The notes: generated by a model from the sequence alone, not told the origin. A stretch of DNA of 25,701 nucleotides from Allosediminivita sp964397775 (GCA_964397775.1 CAYNKL010000053.1:1-25701), one strand, 5' to 3'; positions 15,746-24,586 are shown, counted from the first letter of the stretch. Numbers and translations are program-made.

Positions 15746-16152
15746 AATTCGGTCCGATCAGTCTGTAGAAAAGCGTAGGTAAGAAAAAACAAGCTATGTC
15801 TTATAGCGTACCGCATCGCCCCCGGTGGCAAAAGCAATATTAGACCCGAAAACTGGCACATTGGGTGCCGTCAGGGACTCTGCGGTCTGTTTTGGCGGAA
15901 ATCTTCCTGAGAACGCCACCATGGCTTGCACGCAACGCACACACGCACCTCAAAGCCGAGGCATGTTGCCCGTCGGCGCATCATCCCGCGATCTCCCGGC
16001 TGCGGGATGCCTGCCAACTGCGGTCTCGCGTCGCTTGCGCGGCCGGTCCGGGCAAAGCTAGAATATCGTATTTTCAAGCTTCCGCCGATGGCCGGCCCTG
16101 CAGAGGCCGCCACGCCACCGGGCATTTCAGATCAGGTATCAGGTTTATCTTC
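15746..16152. other. Divergent intergenic region (407 bases)
   Basis: No convincing gene in either strand; short open frames here lack ribosome binding sites and sensible composition. The first about 100 bases are AT-rich, fitting a promoter for the minus-strand glycosyltransferase. A GC stem ATCCCGC (15983-15989) / GCGGGAT (16002-16008) lies mid-way. A promoter-like pair for the plus-strand sulfotransferase lies at 16035-16064. It separates the two divergent transcription units of the cluster. Confidence 0.6.
16035..16064 (+). promoter_or_regulatory. Candidate sigma70-type promoter for sulfotransferase gene
   Basis: TTGCGC (16035-16040) and TAGAAT (16059-16064) separated by 18 bases. It lies about 90 bases upstream of the sulfotransferase ATG, in non-coding sequence. 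Assigned by eye only. Confidence 0.35.
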
Positions 16153-17049
16153 ATGGCGAATTCCCCAGATCCCACAGTCATTTTTATCGCCGGCGAAGGG
16201 CGGTCCGGCTCGACCGTGCTCGACCGGTGCATCGGCACCGTCGAAGGCGCCGCCTCGTTCAACGAGATGCACGAGATCGTCCACCAGTATCAGCGCAACA
16301 AGAAACGCTGCAGCTGCGGCGTCTATCCGCAGGACTGCGCCTTCTGGCGCGAGGTTCTTTCGGACCCCGAGCTTGCCGCGGCGCTGCCCGAACTCGTCGA
16401 CGGGTTCGAGCGCTACGATGGCTCGCGCCATGCGGTGAAGCTGCTGCTCGGCGCCTACGGCAAGGCCGACCGCGCGCGCCTGACACGCTACGGCGCGCTG
16501 ACGGCGCGGCTTTATCGGCGGATCGCCGAGGTGGCCGGCGTTTCGGTCATTGTCGATTCCTCGAAGAACCCGTCCCGGGCGCTGATCCTGAAGCGCTACG
16601 CAGGCCTCGATGTCTGGTGCCTGCACCTGGTCCGGAATCCGGTCTCGGTCGCCGAATCCTGGCGCAGCGGCAAGGGCGCCATGGACGACAATCTGCCGAC
16701 CTACACCCAGGGGCAGACTTACAAGCGCTGGATGCTCAAGAACCTGGCCTGCGAATCCCTGCGCCTGGCCATGCCCTACAAGCGTGTGCGGTTCGAGCAG
16801 TTCACCGCCGCGCCGCAGGCCGGGCTGTCAGAGATCAAGCAGTGGATTCCGGCGCTGCGCGGCCGATCGGACGGTTTCGCCAGCGAATCCGAGGTCGATT
16901 TCGGACCGTTCCACAGCCTGCAGGGCAACCCCGACCGCTTCGAGAACGGGCGCGTCACCATCCGGGCAAGCCGGGCGCGGCCGCTGGCCGACAGCGGGCT
17001 GTCCTGGGCGCAGCGCAACCTCGCCACGCGCTACGGCTACGGGGCCTAA
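16153..17049 (+). CDS. PAPS-dependent sulfotransferase family protein (first)
   Basis: 298-aa cytosolic enzyme predicted to transfer sulfate from 3'-phosphoadenylyl sulfate to a carbohydrate hydroxyl. The 5'-phosphosulfate loop GEGRSGSTVL (14-23), the 3'-phosphate motif LVRNPVSVAESW (159-170) and VDSSK (134-138) are visible. A cysteine-containing CSCGVYPQDCAFW stretch (53-65) is typical of one bacterial sulfotransferase subgroup. The ATG at 16153 is chosen because the Rossmann-type strand begins about ten residues later; the frame is open to 15865 but that part looks non-coding. It converges with the flippase, only 13 bases apart. The target is likely the cluster's polysaccharide or a lipid-linked intermediate. 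Confidence 0.85.
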   Translation: MANSPDPTVIFIAGEGRSGSTVLDRCIGTVEGAASFNEMHEIVHQYQRNKKRCSCGVYPQDCAFWREVLSDPELAAALPELVDGFERYDGSRHAVKLLLGAYGKADRARLTRYGALTARLYRRIAEVAGVSVIVDSSKNPSRALILKRYAGLDVWCLHLVRNPVSVAESWRSGKGAMDDNLPTYTQGQTYKRWMLKNLACESLRLAMPYKRVRFEQFTAAPQAGLSEIKQWIPALRGRSDGFASESEVDFGPFHSLQGNPDRFENGRVTIRASRARPLADSGLSWAQRNLATRYGYGA

Positions 17050-17062
17050 TCCGGCCCCGGTC

Positions 17063-18475
17063 TCAGCCGTTGAGCGCCGCGACCGCCCGCCGCAGGGTCG
17101 GGATCTGGGGCAGGATCGCCAGCGCCCACGACAGGGGCAGCGCGGCGCAGGCGAGGCCGAGCATCTGCCAGCCGCCGAAGACCTGCGCGCAATAGTACAT
17201 CACGGCCCAGGACACCGCCGAGGCCGCCGTGGCGATCGCCATCGAGCCGAAGACCGCCCGCTGCGTGACAGGCGCCACCTGCTGCGTGAACCAGACGTAG
17301 CGGGGAAGGTAGACCAGCGAAAAGACCGAGATCACGATCGAGACCGCCTCGATTCCGAAGGGCACGGCGGCGGCGACCGCCACGGTGCGCAGGATCGCCC
17401 TTTCGCTGACCATCCAGAGCCGCAGGCGCGTCCGGTCTATGGCCTGCAGCATGACCCCGGCGCTGCCGGTGGCGACCTCGATCATCATGCCGGGCGCGGC
17501 CAGCGCAAAGATCACCGCGGCCTGCCCCCAGGTGTCCGAGAGCAGGAAGGGAAAGAGGTTGCCCGCGCTGCCGGCGAGGACCGCCATGGGCGGAAAGACT
17601 GCGACGGCGAGCAGCAGGCAGCTTGCCACATAGACCTCGGCCACGTCCTTCAGATCGCGCTGGACCTTGGTCATCCGGACGTAGACCACCTGCGAGACCG
17701 GACCTGCCACGGCGTTGCGGGGCAGGGTCAGGAAGCGCTGCGCCATGGAGAAGAGACCCACCGGCACGGCGCCAAGGAAGGCCCCGACCAGCAGCACCGG
17801 CCCCTGCCGCTGCGCGCTGAAGATGAGCGAGACACCAACGTTGTCGCTGGCAAAGCGGATGTGATCGCCAAGCGGCGTGAAGTTGCGCGGCGCGCCGGCG
17901 CGGAAGGTGCTGTAGAGCATGGTGCCGATGGTCTGGACGCCCGCGAGCACGATCTGCTGCGCCACCAGCGACCAGACCCCGGCGCCCAACACGGCAAGGA
18001 TCAGGACCGTCGCGATCCCCAGCACCCCGGCCACCGTCCGGATCAGCGCCAGCCGCGGGAACTGGCCGTCCTTTTCCATCTGGGCCCCGGCCACCGCCGA
18101 AAGCGCGTTCAGGAAGGGCAGTGTCGCCAGCACCGCCACGAGCCACAGCAGCGGCGGCCGGTCGAAGAGGGCCGCCCAGACCGGTGCGAGGGCGGCAAGC
18201 ACGATCGACAGGGCGGCACCGATGCCCGTCAGCAGCCAGAACACACTGTTCCACTCGGCGTGATCGTAGGCCGTCTGGCGGATCAGCGAGCGGCCCATCC
18301 CGGCGTCGCTCAGCATCTGGGCGAAGATGACGATGCTCATGGCGATGGCCATGTCGCCGAATTCCGAGGGCGTGAGGAACCGCGCGACGACCGGAAGAAC
18401 CAGAACCTGCGAAAGGGCAAGCAGCGTGCGCGAGGCGCTCAGGGAGCCTGCGTTGACGAGAAATGTCTTTGCCAT
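17063..18475 (-). CDS. Wzx-like polysaccharide flippase (WzxC/MOP superfamily)
   Basis: 470-aa integral membrane protein with about 12 or more hydrophobic segments spread over the whole length, as expected for MOP-superfamily lipid-linked oligosaccharide flippases. The N-terminus has the family look: a first TM, then VVARFLTPSEFGDMAIAMSI (about 29-48), a close match to the LtxxEfG motif of WzxC-type exporters. It should flip undecaprenyl-linked repeat units to the periplasm. The ATG at 18475 is used; a longer alternative in another frame is a shadow. No Wzy polymerase is visible in the window. It is flanked by a convergent sulfotransferase and a divergent methyltransferase. Confidence 0.9.
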   Translation of the reverse strand: MAKTFLVNAGSLSASRTLLALSQVLVLPVVARFLTPSEFGDMAIAMSIVIFAQMLSDAGMGRSLIRQTAYDHAEWNSVFWLLTGIGAALSIVLAALAPVWAALFDRPPLLWLVAVLATLPFLNALSAVAGAQMEKDGQFPRLALIRTVAGVLGIATVLILAVLGAGVWSLVAQQIVLAGVQTIGTMLYSTFRAGAPRNFTPLGDHIRFASDNVGVSLIFSAQRQGPVLLVGAFLGAVPVGLFSMAQRFLTLPRNAVAGPVSQVVYVRMTKVQRDLKDVAEVYVASCLLLAVAVFPPMAVLAGSAGNLFPFLLSDTWGQAAVIFALAAPGMMIEVATGSAGVMLQAIDRTRLRLWMVSERAILRTVAVAAAVPFGIEAVSIVISVFSLVYLPRYVWFTQQVAPVTQRAVFGSMAIATAASAVSWAVMYYCAQVFGGWQMLGLACAALPLSWALAILPQIPTLRRAVAALNG

Positions 18476-18638
18476 CGATTCGTACCGCTACGGCCCTGTC
18501 ACTCTGCACGCGTCTCGCTCTGGCGCGGACAACTCGTGCGTTACTAGGGCAACAGCTGCATCAGCCGTCAACTGCGGTATGTCTGACCGGACGACTCTTT
18601 GTGAAGGTGCAACTTTTTCTTGCCCGACCTTGCAGCAT

Positions 18639-18696
18639 GACGACATTATCCCGATGTCCGTCCAATTCTGCGGACCTCCGTCGTGATGGTACGACG
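18639..18696. promoter_or_regulatory. Two inverted repeats in the flippase/methyltransferase divergent region
   Basis: GACGACAT (18639-18646) pairs with ATGTCCGTC (18654-18662) with one bulge. Just downstream, CGTCGT-GATGGT-ACGACG (18679-18696) is a perfect 6-6-6 dyad. They lie about 40-100 bases before the methyltransferase start, in sequence more AT-rich than the flanking genes. They may be operator sites controlling the divergent genes. Confidence 0.4.
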
Positions 18697-18739
18697 CTGA
18701 ATTTCATTTGATGCACAATTGGTGCCCTGGTGTTTTGGT

Positions 18740-19519
18740 ATGATACATATTCGACAGGAAGATTATGACTCGCTGGAGCGGTCGTCCGAACTGACCAATC
18801 CGAAACCGGTGGAAACGGCAGATGCGGCCGCGTCGACCGATACCTATGCCCTGAGGTTCGCCGGAGGCTGGGGCGCCTGGCTTCTGAGCGTCCAGGCGGC
18901 GATCATCCTCGCCATGCTGCCCGAAAAGCGCGAAAGCTCTGTGCTCGACGTCGGCGGCGGTCACGCCCAGATCGCGCCGGTGATGCGTGAAGAGGGCCAC
19001 GATGTCCGCGTCATGGTCAGCGAAGAGGCCTCGACCGAGCGCCTTTTGCGCTCCGGCATCCCGACCGAGGACATCTCGGTCGGCTCGCTCATGGATCTGC
19101 CCTTTGCGGACCGCAGCTTCGACGCGGTCGTGTCGCTGCGCATGATGGCGCACGTCAAGGACCCGGCCGGCTATGTCGCCGAGCTTTGCCGCGTCGCCGA
19201 CAAGGCCGTGATCCTCGACTACACCTGCAACCAGGGCGTGGGCCGGATCGGCACGTGGTTCTACCTGCCCAAGCGGCTGATCGAAGGCGACACCCGCCGC
19301 TACAAGATCAGCGGCCGGGCCGAGATCGCCGAGCTGCTGGAGCGCAACGGCTTTGTCATCGACGAGCATCAGGGCCAGTTCGCCCTTCCGGTCGTCGTGC
19401 ACCGCAAGCTGAAGAATCCGAAGATTTCGAGCGCCATCGAACGGGCCCTGGCACGGCAGGCGCGGCGCTACGGCAACCCGGTCCTGCTGCGCGCGCGCCG
19501 GGTGACGGCAGCCGCATGA
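18740..19519 (+). CDS. Class I SAM-dependent methyltransferase
   Basis: 259-aa cytosolic enzyme using S-adenosylmethionine. Motif I is VLDVGGGHA (68-76). A later acidic strand-end and the LPFADRSFDAVVSL stretch (about 120-133) match motifs of Methyltransf_11-type enzymes, followed by HVKDP and CRVADKAVILDY. The ATG at 18740 is preferred over an in-frame TTG at 18719; neither has a strong ribosome binding site. Its stop overlaps the start of the next glycosyltransferase (ATGA at 19516), so it probably modifies a sugar of the same glycan, either as O-methylation or end-capping. Small-molecule methylation cannot be excluded. Confidence 0.85.
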   Translation: MIHIRQEDYDSLERSSELTNPKPVETADAAASTDTYALRFAGGWGAWLLSVQAAIILAMLPEKRESSVLDVGGGHAQIAPVMREEGHDVRVMVSEEASTERLLRSGIPTEDISVGSLMDLPFADRSFDAVVSLRMMAHVKDPAGYVAELCRVADKAVILDYTCNQGVGRIGTWFYLPKRLIEGDTRRYKISGRAEIAELLERNGFVIDEHQGQFALPVVVHRKLKNPKISSAIERALARQARRYGNPVLLRARRVTAAA

Positions 19520-20688
19520 AGATCCTGCTTCTCGCCCCCCAGCCCTTCTTTGTCCCACGTGGAACACCGATCGCCGTCCGGGCGCTGCTGCAGGTCCTGA
19601 CCTCGCAGGGGCACAATTGCGACGCCATCACCTTTCCCGAAGGCGAGGACCCGCAGATCGAAGGCTGCCGCATCCTGCGCATCCCGACGCTGCCCGGCAC
19701 CCGCAACATGCCCCCCGGCTTCTCGGCCAAGAAGGTCATCGCCGACATGGGGATGACCTGGCTTGCGTTCCGGCAGATGCGCCGCGAGCGCTACGATCTT
19801 GTCATCGGGGTCGAGGAAGCCGCCTTCATCGCCATGATGCTGCGCCCGGTCTTCAAGGTGCCCTACGTCTACGACATGGACAGCTCGATCCCCGAGCAGA
19901 TGGACGACAAGTTCGGTCTGCCGGCCTGGCTGCGCAACGGGATCGCGCGGGTCGAGGGGCGCGCCGCGCGCAAGAGCATCGGCGCCCTGACCTGCTGCCG
20001 CGCGCTTCAGACGACGGTGGAATCCTACGCGCCCGGCCTGCCCGTGCAGACCATCGAGGATGTCTCGCTGATCGAGACGCCGGGCGAGCCCCCCGCCGAT
20101 TGCCGCTTCGACGAACCCGTGGTGATGTATGTCGGCAACCTCGAGGGCTACCAGGGTGTCGACCTTCTGATCCGCGGCTTTGCCGAGGCGCTGAAACAGG
20201 GCCGCCGCGCCCGGCTGGTGATCATCGGCGGGACCGACGCGCATGTCGCGATGCACGGCGATCTCGCGCGCGAGCTCGGTATCTCCGAGCATGTCAGCCT
20301 GCTTGGCCCGCGCCCGGTCGAACGTATCGCCGACTACCTCGGGCAAGCCGATATCGTGGCCTCGCCCCGGACGCAGGGTCGCAACACGCCGATGAAGGTC
20401 TATTCCTACCTCGACAGCGGCAAGCCGTTGATCGCGACGCGCCTGCCGACGCACACGCAGGTGCTCGACGACGAGATCGCGATGCTGGTGGCGCCCGATG
20501 CGGCGGACATGGCGCGGGGCCTCGGCGCCCTGCTCGACTCCCCGCAGCTGCGTGACCGGCTGGCGGCCAGCGCAAAGCAGCGCGTGGCGGCCGAGTTCAG
20601 CCCCGAGGCCTATCGGCGCAAGCTCACGGGGTTCTTCGACCGCCACATCCTGCCGCAGGTCGCGGGGCGCGCGAAGGCTCAAGCGTAG
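19516..20688 (+). CDS. Glycosyltransferase family 4 protein
   Basis: 390-aa GT-B enzyme. The N-terminus MKILLLAPQPFFVPRGTPIA carries the acceptor-domain glycine loop. The C-terminal half has VMYVGNLEGYQGVDLLIRGF (about 202-221), IIGG, and the donor signature TPMKVYSYLDSGKPLIAT (about 293-310), a form common in exopolysaccharide GT4 enzymes. It is translationally coupled to the methyltransferase. Its 3' end overlaps the convergent second sulfotransferase by 10 bases. Donor and acceptor are not deducible. Confidence 0.92.
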   Translation: MKILLLAPQPFFVPRGTPIAVRALLQVLTSQGHNCDAITFPEGEDPQIEGCRILRIPTLPGTRNMPPGFSAKKVIADMGMTWLAFRQMRRERYDLVIGVEEAAFIAMMLRPVFKVPYVYDMDSSIPEQMDDKFGLPAWLRNGIARVEGRAARKSIGALTCCRALQTTVESYAPGLPVQTIEDVSLIETPGEPPADCRFDEPVVMYVGNLEGYQGVDLLIRGFAEALKQGRRARLVIIGGTDAHVAMHGDLARELGISEHVSLLGPRPVERIADYLGQADIVASPRTQGRNTPMKVYSYLDSGKPLIATRLPTHTQVLDDEIAMLVAPDAADMARGLGALLDSPQLRDRLAASAKQRVAAEFSPEAYRRKLTGFFDRHILPQVAGRAKAQA

Positions 20689-21578
20689 CCCAGCGACGAG
20701 AGCCAGTGATTGAAATTGGCGGGCGCGGCGGCAAGTTCGCGCTCGCTGACCGTGTTGCGCCACTTGCCGATGGACGAGGTCGAGATGGCCCCCGCCACGC
20801 TGGCGTGGTGCTTCAGCCGCTCGACGTCGCCCATCGGGCCGACGCTGGTCGACAGCATCGCCGGGTCGAAGTCCAGCCGCGCCCAGTCGAAGACCTTGCC
20901 GAAGGCGGTCTCGGGGTCGGCGACGAGATCCTCGTAGCGCATCTGCAGCACGTTCGGCGACCAGCGCGCCAGCCGCGCGCAGGAGGCATTCGCATCGCCC
21001 CAGCGGCGCGCCGCGCCTTCAAAGGACCCGATCAGCCCGGAATCGCGGTAGGACAGCGCCACGTCGCGCCCGTCCCGGACCAGCCAGAGGTAGCGGGCAT
21101 CCGGAAACCTCTGCGCGATGGAGGGCAGGTGATAGGTGTTCCACGGGGTCTTGTCGCCCCAGCGCTGCGCAGCCGAGCCGCTCTTGCGGGCGAGATAAAG
21201 GTAGAAGGCCTCGATCAGCGGGCGCAGGCGCCGGGGCCTGAGATGCTGCGCCTCAGTGGCGAATTCATCCAGGTTCGGCAGGCCGAAGGTGGGCCAGTGT
21301 TCGTGCTTTTCGAACTGGGCGCAGAAAAGCCAGACCCGTTCGCGCCAGGACAGCATCACAGTCCGGGGCCAGAGCTCGATCAGTTCGCCCAGCACGTAGG
21401 TTTCGGGCGGGATGTAAATCTGCCCCGAGGCCATCAGGATGCGACGCACGAGCGTGTTGCCGCTGCGCCCCGAGCCGACGACGAAGAGCGGCGCATCCGC
21501 ACTCGCGGGGACAAGCCGGAGCCGCGGCATCGCGACGGAATTGTACCGGCGAACGAGGTCGGAGGTGATCCTGTACAT
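20679..21578 (-). CDS. Sulfotransferase family protein (second)
   Basis: 299-aa PAPS-type sulfotransferase. 5'-phosphosulfate loop VGSGRSGNTLVRRIL (34-48), GDKTPW (141-146) and 3'-phosphate motif LVRDGRDVALSY (166-177) are all visible, followed by a YEDLVADP stretch. This matches the Sulfotransfer_1/3 family, and it is only distantly like the first sulfotransferase in this cluster because it lacks the CSCG segment. The ATG at 21578 is nine bases past the stop of the upstream glycosyltransferase, so it belongs to the same minus-strand unit as the GH16 and GT genes. It probably sulfates a different position of the same polymer. Confidence 0.88.
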   Translation of the reverse strand: MYRITSDLVRRYNSVAMPRLRLVPASADAPLFVVGSGRSGNTLVRRILMASGQIYIPPETYVLGELIELWPRTVMLSWRERVWLFCAQFEKHEHWPTFGLPNLDEFATEAQHLRPRRLRPLIEAFYLYLARKSGSAAQRWGDKTPWNTYHLPSIAQRFPDARYLWLVRDGRDVALSYRDSGLIGSFEGAARRWGDANASCARLARWSPNVLQMRYEDLVADPETAFGKVFDWARLDFDPAMLSTSVGPMGDVERLKHHASVAGAISTSSIGKWRNTVSERELAAAPANFNHWLSSLGYA

Positions 21579-21587
21579 GCGCGCGTC

Positions 21588-22742
21588 CTATCCGGTCAGG
21601 CCGGCCATGCGCCGGCGGTAGTGGCCCGTGAGCTTGCGGGCGACGGAAATGGGGCCTGCCGAGGCGTCGCGGCGCGAGGTCACGCCGCGATCCGCCATGA
21701 TCCGCTCCAGCCGAGGGCCGATGGTCTCGCAGGCGTAGTGGTCGATCATTTCCTGCCGGACACGGGCCGCGCGCTGGCGGGCGGCGGCGGGGTTCGCGGC
21801 GATCCGGTCCACCGCCGAGGCGACCTCGGTCGGCGTGCAGTACTGTGCCGCCTTGCCGAAGGTCCGTTCCAGCCGCGGGTCGAGCAGCAGGGGACGTCCG
21901 CAGAGCGCTGCCTCGACCACTGTCCGGCCAAAGGCCTCTTCAAAGCGCGGGTGGTAGAAGTAGACGAAGATGTCGAGCGAGTTGAGGAACTCGGCGACCG
22001 GCTCGGCGCCGAAGGCCACCACGTCCCAGCGGTCGGGATGCGCGCCAAGCTCGTGCAGCGTGTCCACGGGACAGCCGAGCACCCGCACCCGCAGGTTCGG
22101 CCCCGCCGGGTAGGCCGCATCGTTGGCCGCTGCGGTTGCGGGGAACTTGAGCGGATCGGCGCGGCTGTGCCGCCCGATGGTCAGCGGGGCATCCCCCGAG
22201 AACGGCGCCCGCGTCACCTGCCAGCCGGCGACATCGAAGATGTTCGGCCAGTCGACCGAGGTCTGACGGATGAAGGGCGCGAAGGCCGCGAGCTGCGCGC
22301 GCACAAGCCCCGAGACCGGTGCGAACCATGCCTGCACGCCCAGCGCCGCGCGGGCCCGCCGGACGGAATCGGCGGGGTTGTACTCGACCGAGCCATCGGG
22401 ACGGAACGGCGGGTGATGCGCGACGATCACGGCGCGGTCTGCAGACAGCCGGGCGGTTTCCTCGATGCCGCGGGAAAAGACCAGCGGGTGATGCAGGAAG
22501 GCGACCCGGCCATGCGCGCGGCAGCCGGGCGACAGCAGCGTCACCCCCGGCAGATCGGCCAGCGCCAGCGCCTTGGGGCTCGGCGCGTCGCGCGTGTCGT
22601 CGAGGTAGGCAGACCGCACGAAGAGAAGCCCGATGTTCGCGCCCAGGGCGGACAGCGCCTGCACGTCGGCCACCAGCGCGGCGGTGCTGCCGCCGGAAAA
22701 ACGCGCGTCGGCGACGACAAGACAATCAAAGGACCGCGTCAT
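21588..22742 (-). CDS. Glycosyltransferase, GT-B fold (divergent)
   Basis: 384-aa protein with a divergent N-terminal half (VADARFSGGSTAALVADVQ near residue 11) and a recognisable C-terminal donor-binding segment, FEEAFGRTVVEAALCGRPLL, which carries the spaced glutamates of GT4-type enzymes. The start ATG overlaps the stop of the upstream GT2 gene (ATGA at 22739-22742), so the two are coupled. Role: addition of a sugar in the polysaccharide unit. Assignment to GT-B is reasonable, but the exact CAZy family is uncertain. Confidence 0.78.
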   Translation of the reverse strand: MTRSFDCLVVADARFSGGSTAALVADVQALSALGANIGLLFVRSAYLDDTRDAPSPKALALADLPGVTLLSPGCRAHGRVAFLHHPLVFSRGIEETARLSADRAVIVAHHPPFRPDGSVEYNPADSVRRARAALGVQAWFAPVSGLVRAQLAAFAPFIRQTSVDWPNIFDVAGWQVTRAPFSGDAPLTIGRHSRADPLKFPATAAANDAAYPAGPNLRVRVLGCPVDTLHELGAHPDRWDVVAFGAEPVAEFLNSLDIFVYFYHPRFEEAFGRTVVEAALCGRPLLLDPRLERTFGKAAQYCTPTEVASAVDRIAANPAAARQRAARVRQEMIDHYACETIGPRLERIMADRGVTSRRDASAGPISVARKLTGHYRRRMAGLTG

Positions 22743-23716
22743 GCCTTGCCCGTCCCTGCACGGCGCCGCAGGCGCGCGAGCGTTTCATTGGTCAGGCGTC
22801 CGAGGAGGTCGAGGCAGACCTTCGGCGGCGCCCAGAAACAACGTGCCGCGGCGATCGGGTCGGCTGCGCCCTTGGCGTCGATGAGACGGCGCCAGGCAAG
22901 CTTGCGGCGCTGTTCCAGAAGATGCGCCTCGATCGCGCGGCGGACGTCGGACGACAGGCCCCTGCGCCCCAGCATGGCGCGGTCGGCGGCGGCAAGGTGG
23001 GCATGCGCCTCGGTCGGGTGCCGCCCCGAGAGCGACGAACGTCGCACCGTCGCCACATAGCCCGCAGGACCGGTGAGCAGGAAGCGGGCGCCATCGAGCA
23101 AGGCGTTGGCATAGAGCACGTAGTCTTCGCCCAGCCGGATGCGCGGGTCGTAGGTCAGCCCGTGCCGTTCAAGGAAGCGCCGCGACATGAGGGGCTTCAG
23201 GAAACCCATCTCGCGCCGCCCGCCGTGCCCGGCCGAAAGGTTCGACAGCACGAACTCCGCCGCACCGAGGGCATGGGTGCCCGAGACACCCCCAAGCATC
23301 GCCCGCCGCTCCGAGATAGGCGCGCCCTCATCCACCTTCCAAAGGTCGTCCCCGACGAAATCCGCATCGCGGCTTTCGGCCAGTTCAACGAGCAGCGCCA
23401 GGCGCTCCGGTTCCATCCAGTCGTCGGAATCGAGCACCGTGATCCAGGGCGCGCCGCTCTCTGCGATCGCGCGATTGCGCGCCGCGGCCGGCCCGCCGTT
23501 GCGATCCTGACGCAGGAGGGTCAGCCGCGGATCCCGGGCGGCCGCCTGCGCGACAATCGCCGCCGTCGCATCGGTCGAACAGTCGTCGACCACGATCACC
23601 TCGACCGGCACGCTCTGGATAAGGGCGGAATCCACGGCCCGCATTATGGTCGTCTCGGCGTTCCAGGCGGCGATGACGACGGATACCTTCGGATCGGCAG
23701 GACCCCGGTCAGTCAT
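22739..23716 (-). CDS. Glycosyltransferase family 2 protein (first)
   Basis: 325-aa inverting GT-A enzyme. Seen: VSVVIAAWNAE (11-21), VVDDCSTD (42-49), NGGPAAARN (73-81), the metal-binding LDSDDWM (95-101), and a later LGEDYVLYANAL stretch (about 195-206) carrying the catalytic-base ED. It is a close-looking paralogue of the GT2 gene at 24587-25540: GFLKPLMSRRFLERHGLTYD aligns with GYLKPVIRRSFIEKTGLRYD. It overlaps the GH16 gene by eight bases and the following GT-B gene by four. No membrane helices, unlike processive synthases. Confidence 0.92.
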   Translation of the reverse strand: MTDRGPADPKVSVVIAAWNAETTIMRAVDSALIQSVPVEVIVVDDCSTDATAAIVAQAAARDPRLTLLRQDRNGGPAAARNRAIAESGAPWITVLDSDDWMEPERLALLVELAESRDADFVGDDLWKVDEGAPISERRAMLGGVSGTHALGAAEFVLSNLSAGHGGRREMGFLKPLMSRRFLERHGLTYDPRIRLGEDYVLYANALLDGARFLLTGPAGYVATVRRSSLSGRHPTEAHAHLAAADRAMLGRRGLSSDVRRAIEAHLLEQRRKLAWRRLIDAKGAADPIAAARCFWAPPKVCLDLLGRLTNETLARLRRRAGTGKA

Positions 23717-24554
23717 TGATCTTCACCACGTCCGTGTCGCCGTCCGAGCACATCGGGGCATCTTCGCCAGGCGGGCTGTAGGAAATACAGTGATAGGAGG
23801 CGACGCTTTCGGTGTCTGAGTTTGCAGAGCCCGACCAGCCGGACTGTCCGCGCCCGCCGGTCCAGATGTTGATGTAGATCCGGCCCGGAATGTCGGGGAT
23901 CGCGCGATCCTTGGCCTCGACACGCAGCAGTTCGCGCCCGTTGGCATACCAGACGAGCCGGTCGGGCAGCCAGTCGAGCGTATAGATGTTGGGTCCGTCG
24001 GCGGAATCGAAGCCGAGCTCGATCCATTCTCCTGGCAGCTTCTCGCCCTTGGCGAAGCGGTTGACCCAGACCTTGGTCGTGTCGCGCCCAAGAAACTCGA
24101 AGTCGATCTCGTCGTGCGGATCGCCGAAATAGGGGCCGGTGTAGGTGAAGAAACTCGAGATGACGCCGTCGCCGCGTCCGGCGGTCATGACCACCTCGTA
24201 GCGCCCGAAATGCGTGCGCCGGATGCGCTGAAGCTCTCCACCCAGGAAAGCCTTGCTGGATTCCTCGGGCGCCGGATAGAGGTGCAGGCGCAGGGGAGAA
24301 TCGTGGATGCCGCCACGGGTGATCGCGTTTCGGGACCATGCGGTCCTGTAGTGGGAATCCCCGACCGCAAAATTGCTGATCCGCCAGCCTTCGGGAAGCG
24401 GGCCGCCCTTGTCGAATCTCGAAAGAAAGGCGCCCTCTGGGGCGGCGATCACCGGTAAGGGCGAGAATGCGAGGGTGACCCCGCATGCAATTCCGAATAT
24501 CGCCTGACGGCGCAACGACAGAATTGTCTTACGCAAAACGCTAAGTATCATCAT
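23709..24554 (-). CDS. Secreted GH16 family glycanase (ExoK-like)
   Basis: 281-aa predicted endo-beta-glycanase. It has an N-terminal signal peptide (basic residues to about 17, hydrophobic core 18-36, cleavage near IAA at 36-38). The GH16 catalytic motif DEIDFEF (148-154) has nucleophile Glu149, Asp151 and acid/base Glu153. WTGGRGQSGWSG (231-242) lies in the C-terminal sheet. Members next to exopolysaccharide genes (ExoK in rhizobia) trim nascent polymer to control chain length. It starts only 32 bases from the divergent GT2 start and has no clear ribosome binding site; an adjacent second ATG (24551) is an alternative. It heads a four-gene minus-strand block. Confidence 0.92.
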   Translation of the reverse strand: MMILSVLRKTILSLRRQAIFGIACGVTLAFSPLPVIAAPEGAFLSRFDKGGPLPEGWRISNFAVGDSHYRTAWSRNAITRGGIHDSPLRLHLYPAPEESSKAFLGGELQRIRRTHFGRYEVVMTAGRGDGVISSFFTYTGPYFGDPHDEIDFEFLGRDTTKVWVNRFAKGEKLPGEWIELGFDSADGPNIYTLDWLPDRLVWYANGRELLRVEAKDRAIPDIPGRIYINIWTGGRGQSGWSGSANSDTESVASYHCISYSPPGEDAPMCSDGDTDVVKIND

Positions 24555-24575
24555 CTAAAAAACCGTGGCTACAAT

Positions 24576-24580
24576 AGGAA
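24576..24580 (+). promoter_or_regulatory. Ribosome binding site of the second GT2 gene
   Basis: AGGAA, six bases before the ATG at 24587. It supports that start, although only 32 bases separate it from the divergent GH16 gene. Confidence 0.55.
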
Positions 24581-24586
24581 CCGATT

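Noticed and set aside
15825..16061. Possible small protein of 78 codons before the first sulfotransferase
   Set aside because: No ribosome binding site and atypical composition; the region looks like a divergent promoter region.
17046..18509. 487-codon minus-strand frame overlapping the flippase
   Set aside because: It is frame-shifted relative to the real flippase and lacks the repeating hydrophobic segments.
16610..18547. 645-codon open frame on the plus strand across sulfotransferase end and flippase
   Set aside because: It crosses two real genes in the wrong frame and consists of low-complexity Asp/His/Arg/Gly-rich sequence.
20706..23060. 784-codon open frame on the plus strand
   Set aside because: Antisense to a sulfotransferase and two glycosyltransferases with clear motifs; the composition is that of a shadow frame.
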